Assembly: GCA_016178055.1 (NCBI GenBank)
Contig: JACOUC010000045.1
Location: 1 to 50,578, forward strand
Direction of reading: 5' to 3'
Source of the DNA: Chlamydiota bacterium
GTDB lineage: Bacteria; Auribacterota; JACPWU01
Length of the DNA: 50,578 bases
Shown: positions 41,501-50,500 of the stretch, one piece after another
Layout of the letters: every line of letters begins with the position of its first letter
Position numbering within the stretch: the first letter of the stretch is position 1
Position numbers and translations under genes: made by a program
Notes under the pieces: model-generated
Told to the model about the DNA's origin: nothing
The model's database searches: none
The model's input: only the letters and a program-made list of their open reading frames with translations

Positions 41501-44500
41501 TCCCAAATGAAGTGTTCTGGCTAAAGTTTGGCCCAACAATTGCTCTTCTAAAAATTTTAAAAACACATTTGCAGTCACAATAAAAAAAGGGGCTGTTGGC
41601 AAAATCTGACCTTCCACTGAAATATGAGCCAGTTCCGAAAGCTGAAACCCCTTTCCTCCCAAAACGTTACGATTTGAAGATTGAATATCTTCTGACAATA
41701 AAACATCTTTATCTAGACTTTGAGCGTGTTCAATTCTCGGCTCACCTAATCCTATTTTTCCATCAGATGCAGGAACAGCCAAATCCATCCATCGGTCCAA
41801 AGTCTCAAGAAGAACAAGTTCCGATTCATTTCCATCTGGAAAAGGATTTTCAATAAAGGCATATACCAGGGCATCCATATAGAATCTTATTTGAAGAAAA
41901 GAAATCCATCTAAGTAAAAATTCTTCTTGAGAACGGGCCGTTTTTAATTCATAAAAAACTCTTCCAAGCCATTGACTGCGATGTTGCATCATAAAAATAC
42001 TTGCCCACTCGGAAATTTGACCCCATTCCTCTAAATCCTTTTCAAGTGTTTCTCCTATCAGCCGCCACAAAGTTTTGTCTAAAGATCTATCTAAAAGATA
42101 CAACATCAAAAGAAAGCCTTCATTTTTTTTATTCTTTAAAAGATTTTTCAACCATCCCCGAATTAAAGTTTCTGAAGGTTGTAAAGAGCCGATTTGATTT
42201 AAAACCGACATTTGAGGCGAGTATTGAGAAATATGAACATAGAAGCCTGTATTCTCATCTAACAACAAGGGATCTCCTGTTTCCCAGGGGATCTCCTCTC
42301 TTGAAAGGGCCCATGCAACAGAAACTTCTTTTCCTCTAACGATCACAGTAGAATGATTTTTGCTAGGACAAGCGTAACGAATCTGATAAAGCCTACCTTC
42401 TCGCCACTCCCCTTGAACAGCTACACTCAGGGTGCCCAGCTCTCGTGCAACAATAGCCGCATGGGAAAGCTCATTTGGATTGGTTGTCACAATTGACCCT
42501 ACTTTCTTTATCAAAGGTAAATCTGAAGGGGTCGTGAATGGCACAACTAAAATGGAATCTCGTCCTCCCTGATCAGCCTGATCACGATAAACAATTTGAC
42601 CCCACCGAGAAGGAAGAATAGATCTTGCCATCACAACCATAGGGGTCATGTCTTGAAGCAGTACAGGAGGAGGTCGACTTGTTAAAGAGGACAAAACTGC
42701 ATCTATTTCACGGTGAGAGACTTCTTCAGGTTTCAAAATAGACCATTTTAATTCTTCAGTCATACGGCCCAAATGAAGAGAATTTAAATAGACAGGTTTA
42801 GAAGAAGTCCACTCTATCGTTCCATCCTTTGGAATGGAGACGGCACGAAAAGCCAAGGCAGATAAAACAACATTCGTCTGTGGATCCCTTAGACGAATCA
42901 TCACAAATTCATCACCCTGCAAAGATTTTAGCAGTCCTTGTTCAACAAGATAAGGGCCCATCAAAAGAACAGGGTAAAATTCAAGATAAGCATCTAACGC
43001 TCTTGAAAACAAGCCCATTTCAACTGCATCTTTAGGATCCTTATCTATTTGGTCAACAATGCGTTTTGCAAAACGGGCTGCCATTTTTTTGGCTGATCGA
43101 GGATCCAACAAAATAAAATCAGCCATTTGGACATAACCCGCTTTAAAAGCCCGCAGCAAAGGTTGATTGTAATACTGATCCACAACGACCTGAGACATGT
43201 GAGCATGATTTGGAATAGGCGCCAATCCAAGACATGCCAATTGATAATTGAGCTTGTCGCGCAAGGCACCTGAAAATTCCATTTCAGATCCTATCCCATT
43301 CAAATAGGCCGACAAAAACAGAGTGGATTGCACAAAATCATCCATATCACTACCCACATAATATCGATGGCTTTCTTCTTCCCGAAACACTTCTGCCATT
43401 CTAGAAAGAGCATCATTAAGACCTACTTCATTTTCTACGGGATAGACTTTTCCAATCTCCACATCGAGATTATAACTTTGCAATATCATCCTCAGAACCA
43501 GCACTGTCAAGTGCTCCATTTTTTCTACCGAAAAAGAAGCCTCCTCTTTCGTTAGAACAGCTTCAAAAGAGGCCCTGCGTATAGAAACCTTAAAACCCAA
43601 ACCTTCAAGAATCCGTCTAAACAAATCAATACGAGCTAGATTTCCTCCATCATCATCCCCCTCTTGATAATTGAGTCTGATTTCTCCACGCTCGGCCAGA
43701 GGATTTAAATTAACATGCATGCGTGCACTATGTTGGAAAATAGGAATATGAAGCCAAAATTCATTTCCTCTGATCACCAGAAGAGTCACAGCGCCTGTAT
43801 CTCCTCCCCCAATCTCTGATTGCAAATGACCCATGGCATGCATGGATTCATCCAAAAGAGTCAAGATGCGATCTTCCATTCTCTGACGATATTCTGGAGT
43901 CCCCTCCGTGAGGTTAAGCATATTGAACGCCTTCATATACTTAAATGAAAAATTATGACGATAAGTAGAAGAATCTATCTCTTCTCCAATCGCTCGAATC
44001 GCTCTTTGATGTACATCATTAATCAATCCTTGAAGAGAAATGATTCCAGGCGGAAGATCGAAGAGATCCATTAACCATCGCCGAAAAACCTTTTGAGAAA
44101 CCGTATGAATATAACGAGACTGAAGGATATGCTCATAAATACCCTGATTCAAAAAATCCCATGTCTGAAACCATGCTTGCATCTTATTCATAACATCTGG
44201 ATCAACTGAACGGCTAAAAAGCAAATCCGACGGACCTTTTCTTGGATCAACAGATGCAAGATGAAATGATGTATCCCCTGTTTCAATTTTAACAAGGCAC
44301 ACGATCATTTCACGCGTCAGATCAAGTGCCTTTCGAATCTGTATTTTTGTAGTCTGAAGTCCTCCCGAAATCAATTTCAAAGCTTCAAAATTAAGATCTA
44401 TCAAATGGTCAAATATCTGAAGTATTTGGAGCAAATGCGCCGTTTCAGCAGAAGAGAAATCACCTGAACGACCCCCATTTTCAAGCTGAGGCTTTTCCTG

Positions 44501-47500
44501 AACCGTTGAATCCCATCGGTCTAATTCTACAGCCGTTTGACGATGGCGATAACCATATCGAAGCGTACTTTTAACGAAATTAACATCTAAGACTCTTAAA
44601 AAAGCAAGACTTCTTTTAAGAACAGTGTTAATTAAATGATTTACCGAAGGTTCAATAAGCTTTTCAACCTTTAAATACCATTCTTGAAATGAATCTGTAT
44701 CCATTAAAAGCTCTATTCTATCGATAACCTTAGTAATTCTCTCATCTTTACTCTCTCTTCGGAGTTCTTTTTTTCTCCTCCTTTCTTCCTCTTCCCTTAA
44801 TACTTTTTCTTCCTCTTTTTTCTTTTTAAGACCTTTTTGACTTTTCGCAGTAAGTCGAGCTTGCAGCTGGCTCACCAACCGATCTAAAACACTCGAAGCA
44901 ACAAATTCCAAAGGAACACCAAAGAGACTCTTCCCCTGAACAATTTCAACAATAGAACGTTCCTCTCTCTTACCTGCTACTTTAAAAACAAGATTTTCTC
45001 CTTCAACGCCTACCAAATCTGTGAATCCAGGAGGTCCATTCATGACCGCGATCGATGCTCCACCAGCCTTAAAATATTTTAAAAGCGCTTGAGCGAGTTC
45101 CTCTGTCATTGGAATAAACGCTTTAGACAGTCCATTCTCCTTCAAAAATTGAATTTGACCCACCCGAGAACTCTCATCTCCCATCACCGCACGTAAGCGC
45201 ATGAGCCGTTGATAAGAAGCCTCATCCCCACGATGATAAAAGAAACTTTCCAAGCATTGAATAACACCGTTCCATATGAAGTGAAATATCATGGACCAGT
45301 AAAAAGCCCCGGATCCAGAAAAAATATTACGACTGAATCCTGGAATGACAGAAATAAAGGGAATATTAAACGCGAGATCTGCAAAGAAAAGAATAACGAA
45401 ATCTGTGAGTGTCCTTTTTCCATCACGATGCAGCCACGCAAAAATAAAGGCATGAATAAAAAGGGCTAGATAAATATATCCTCCAATTCCTGGAATAATG
45501 GAGCAGAGAAAAAAAGCAAAATTCGAGCTAGTAAAAATTAAAACTGATTTAAAAATTTTTGCTTTGATACCGATATCGTCTCTCAACCATTCAGAAATAA
45601 GCTGTAAACCAAAAAATTCAATAACCGGGGCAAATTTTGGCCCCCATTTACGCAACAAATCGCTGGCCTCATCTAAACCAAACCCTACCCACTCGAAAAT
45701 CTTTTCAACTAATTGATACGTCCCGGGCATGGTGGCGGTGATCAATGACAGTTGAGAACGAGGATTAGAAAGCAAATGGGCTGATACCTCCCGAAAACCA
45801 TTGTCTGATCGGCTTAATTGTTCACTAAAAACCCCTAAGGGTCTGACAAGCAATTGGCCACGTTCTTCAGGAGTTAAAGAATGACTCCTCAATTCTTTTG
45901 AAGCAGCATCCCATAATTTCGCACCGCTCCACGCTGTATCATCTGTTCTGGTTCGTTGAAAAACTTCAGAAACTGCTCCTCTTGCCGGCTCACTTGCGAC
46001 CATTTCCATCAAGCGATTTCTTAAATCCTCCTCTAGATGAATGTGCATTCTTGTAAAATTGATCATCATCGTCTGTAATGCTAGAACCTGATCTCTTTGG
46101 GATTCAGATGGTTCCATTTCAGGAGCAAATTTATTGAAATGGGCTTTTAATACTTCAGCAAGTGTTTTAAAAAGAGGGACCATGGCTGGGTCCAGACTCG
46201 AGGCAATGATTAAGTCGATTTCCTCTCTTAAAAACACCTGATCCATCCAGGTAACTTCATTTTCCGTTACGGGCGGCACAAAAAAACCAATAACAGCTTC
46301 AGCCTCTTGAAGAATTTGATTGAGTTCCTCAATCCAGCCCTCACGGCCAACATCAACCTTCAAAATTCTTTCCAGAAAAAGATTCATTTCATCAGAAAGC
46401 GGGCCATAAATTTCGTTGTCAAATCCCCCCAAGCTAGATCGTGTCTGTGCAATTCTAAAATCTATAAACTGTTGATCTTTTGGAGAAGTCAAAGAGAGTC
46501 TTTGACGCTCCAGAACCTTGACGCAGAGTGCATCTTCAATTCTTGAAGAGAGTTCATTCTTTTTCAAAGAAACATTCGTAAGTTTTACAGCACGATGCCT
46601 CACTTCATGCTTCAATGTACCTACAAAGCCAAATAGGTTTCTTAATCCAATATTCATTTTTACAATATTACACGTGGATAAACCCAATACCCCTTCATCT
46701 TCAGTCGTATCGATGAAGGTGTCATATCTTCGAAGATAATCTTTAAGGTGACCAATGAATTCTTGCAAAAGCTCTGCATGCTCTTCTGCGAGCTTCAACA
46801 TGGGCTCTTCCGACAACTTTGCATAGACCTTTGCATCAGGTTCAAGAAGTAAAACCTCACTATTCAATTCATTCATGACGTGAATATCTTGTTTTGGACG
46901 TCGTCGATATTCCTCTCTCATCTCTCGCAATAATTTTCCGGCTTGCTCCCTGTCCTCCCCCTCCATCCATCTGGCCCAATTCGTGATCAGATAAAGAAGA
47001 CTGGTTAACACACGAGGATGGGTTTCTGAACGCCAAAGTTCAAGAACGTGATCCATCACTTCACGTCGAAATTCCGGGTATTGTTCCAAGAAACTCGTGC
47101 GTAATCTCCCAATAGCACTTCTTCGAAGTCCAGGATGAAGAGAACTCAAGAATGGACGAATAAGATCAATGCCATCCGTCTCTAAGGAAAAATTAAAATT
47201 TTCGACAGCCGACTGAATAATAACTGCACTGGGGCGCAGAACATGAACACGATCTTGAGCCCTCAAATCTTTCATACTGGAAATTCTTATACTGTAAATG
47301 GTTCCTTGAAGAGGTGTATCCCAGGAAGGAGATTCTCCTCTTTTTAAAGGACCTCCAGAAACATCCATTTGAATATTAATGGAACCCGAAAAACCACTCC
47401 CTAACGAATCTCCAATCCTTAGTGAATACTCTGCCTTTCCATCTCGATTGACAGGTCCACTTAACTTGGAAAATTTTTGACCATTGATAAAACCATTTTC

Positions 47501-50500
47501 AATCCTGACTTCCATGCCTTGACGCAAATTTATTTCTCCAATTCCATTTAGAGTCCCGCTAAGCTCTTTAAAAAACAAATCCTGATCTGGATCGACCTTC
47601 CTTACTAGAGTTCCTTCATCGAGGGTAATTTCTTGTATTTCTTCATCTTCTGCCGCTCTCCCTAATTCTATCAGTGGCCTCAACCACTGATTAATCCTGG
47701 CTTTCATAGGTTCAAAAACCTCGTCCCAAGTTCCCATAGAACCATAGAAGGAAACGACTCTAGCTCTTTGATGAATGGAAGATAACTGTGGAAAATGTTC
47801 TTCTATGGCCGTTAACACTTCTTCAATGCGATGCGGAAATTGGAGTTTTGCATACTCACTGAGAGCCTGATAGAAATGATCATCTTTTTTGAGAATTTCT
47901 TCAACAAAGAGATCTGCCACTTTTTCAATATCTTCCGAAGGCAACAAATGCGAACCATGTACATCCCTCCAACGAACGATTTCGCCTAGAAGAAGAACAG
48001 CACATTCCCGTGCCTTTGCCCTCAATCTAGCGACTTTAGCTTCATTTGTAACCCCAATCTCAGAAGGATCCCAGGCTAGAAGTCTGACGATGGAATTCAT
48101 CCTATTACTTTTGAATTGCTCAGCAGAGGATAGAAAATTTAAACCCAAAGCATCGATGACATAAAATGGATCATTTTTCACCAGGAGCCATAAGAGATTG
48201 ATAGCTCTCTCCTTAACCACGGGATCAGAATCTTCAAGACCATCCAATAAAAGGAGAACGGTCTGGGGAGATGGAAAATAATAAAGATGATTCATTCTCA
48301 TCCTTCGGTTGGTTCTATTAAGAGAACGGGTAAAATATGCTTCTAGAACTTTCAATCCTTCTGTACGAACTTGAGAATCTTCATCTGTTAGAAAAATTCT
48401 TAAAGATGTTTCCCCTTCTAAAGATCGTCTGGAACAATCAGGACCAAGTGTCCGTAAGAAAAAAAGTTTTCTTTCCGAAGTCCAATCCTGAAAATCATGA
48501 CTGTTGACACGAATCCTTTCAATATCATCAGGCTCAAGCCCTACACCCAAAATCCGAGAATCCATCGCTTCAATTAAAAGAGGGATTCCAGAGAAACGGG
48601 CTCGCTCGATTTGAAGCGGGCTCGCTTCGTATTGGCCCATCGCAACTCTCGCTAAGAGGACCGAAGCTTTACTCTTATCTTCTTCAATTAGACCCTCCAC
48701 GCCTTCGCCATTTTCCAAAGCCGCCAAAAGTCTTGGGGTCATGTCTCTTTCTAAATGGGCTCTTCCTCTCAACCGATCAATCTCCTGACGAACATCTTCT
48801 GAATCTAAAACTTCCCAAGAATCCAAAGAAAAAAATTCACGTAACGAAAGTTCTTTTTCAGCAATCTGATTAAATAGGCCCTCGCCTATCCAAATCACAG
48901 AGTCTCGAACTCCAAACGTCTCATCATCTCCCTCAATGACACGCATAGAGGGAATCGTATAAGATGTATTGGACTGATACCTTTCCTCAATTTCTCTCGT
49001 ATCAAAAACAATTTGATTACGAAGATAGTTGATGATTCTAGCCAAATGACTATTTGCTCGGGCCTCTTGCAGTTCGACCCCAGATGATGTCTGCACCACT
49101 TCCCTTAGCCCTATCTTATGATCTTGCCTAAATGGATCCGAACTCAATTCAATATCGATTTGAAAGATTCGTCGACTTCTAACGAGTGCGGCTATCGCTA
49201 CATTATCACTAGCGGGTCGAACATCAGGAGCAGCATTTGGAGCAAAACCGGTTCCTGTAGCCGTAGAGGTTACTCCTGCTTCATAGTCCGATATCTGTTG
49301 ATGGAGACCGACGGTAGCGGGAAGTAATTTGCTTAAAGAGGGTGGGTCCTTCGAATCTTTTTTCTCAATAAATTTAACGAAATCTTCATTATTTTCTCCC
49401 AGTGATTTTTTAAAAAAGCCTCGGGTCAGTTTTTCCGTAAGGCCGCCTTGAAGAAGGAGACTTCGGGTTCTGCGAACAAAATCCATCAACTGAGGATCTC
49501 CTAGTAGTTTCCCCTCTGGAGTTGATTTCATTCTCAAATCTTGAATAATGGATAGAAAAATGGGGGCTCGACGTATCCATTCATCAAAATGATTGTCATC
49601 AAGGGAGGCTGAATCCACCATCGTTTGGCCTAATCTTTTCATCATCTCTATGAAATTTTCACGAATATTGCCTGCAAGAAATTCATTAAAATCCTTCATC
49701 TTTCTAAAATAAGAGCTTCGATCATCGCGATGGTCAAAATGAGGGGCAATCACACAGTAACCAATCTTAGCTTGAGTGAGGCGATCTTTCAGCCCTTGGG
49801 TGTGAAACCCTCCAATCAGGCATGCTCCAACATTCAATTTCTTCTCCCCAAAAACTTTTATCAATTTGTCACTGATGATCTGCTCCCGTTCAAGAACTTT
49901 TGCGTAGAATTTTTGGGCAATTTCGAAGATGCTGCCGAAATCTGAAAGTTCATATTCCACATTTTGATCTTTTGCAATACGTTGAAGGTTTGAGAGAAAG
50001 TTATTGATAAAGATATTCTGGCTCGAAGCTCGAGGCTCAAGGCTCGAGGATAATACTTTGCTCGAGGCTCGAAGCTCGAGGCTCGAGGATAATACTTTGC
50101 TCGAGGCTCGAAGCTCGAGGCTCGAGGTAAACGCTTCTTCAGTTTTTGCTTTTTGTTTTGTTTTTGCTTCTGCCTCGAGCCCCTGCCCCGTCGGATGACT
50201 TGGGGTCGAGCTTCGAGCCTCGAGCTTATTAATGTCTTCCCTACTCCCCTCCATCGATATGATTCTTTTCAAGAGAGCAAAGTCTTTTTCTAACCTTAAA
50301 AGTTTCTTAATTTCTTTCTCATTCGCTTTTCCTCGATAGGTTGCACGCTCTACGCTATCCCCTAGCTTTTCAATCTCTTTTTCTAATTTAAAAAAAGAGG
50401 GGGTATTAAGAGGGGAGACCCTCTCTCCATGTCTTGGTTCTAGATATCGTCTCAAATAAAGATAATGCTCCTCATCACTCATTCTTCCTAATCGATGCTC

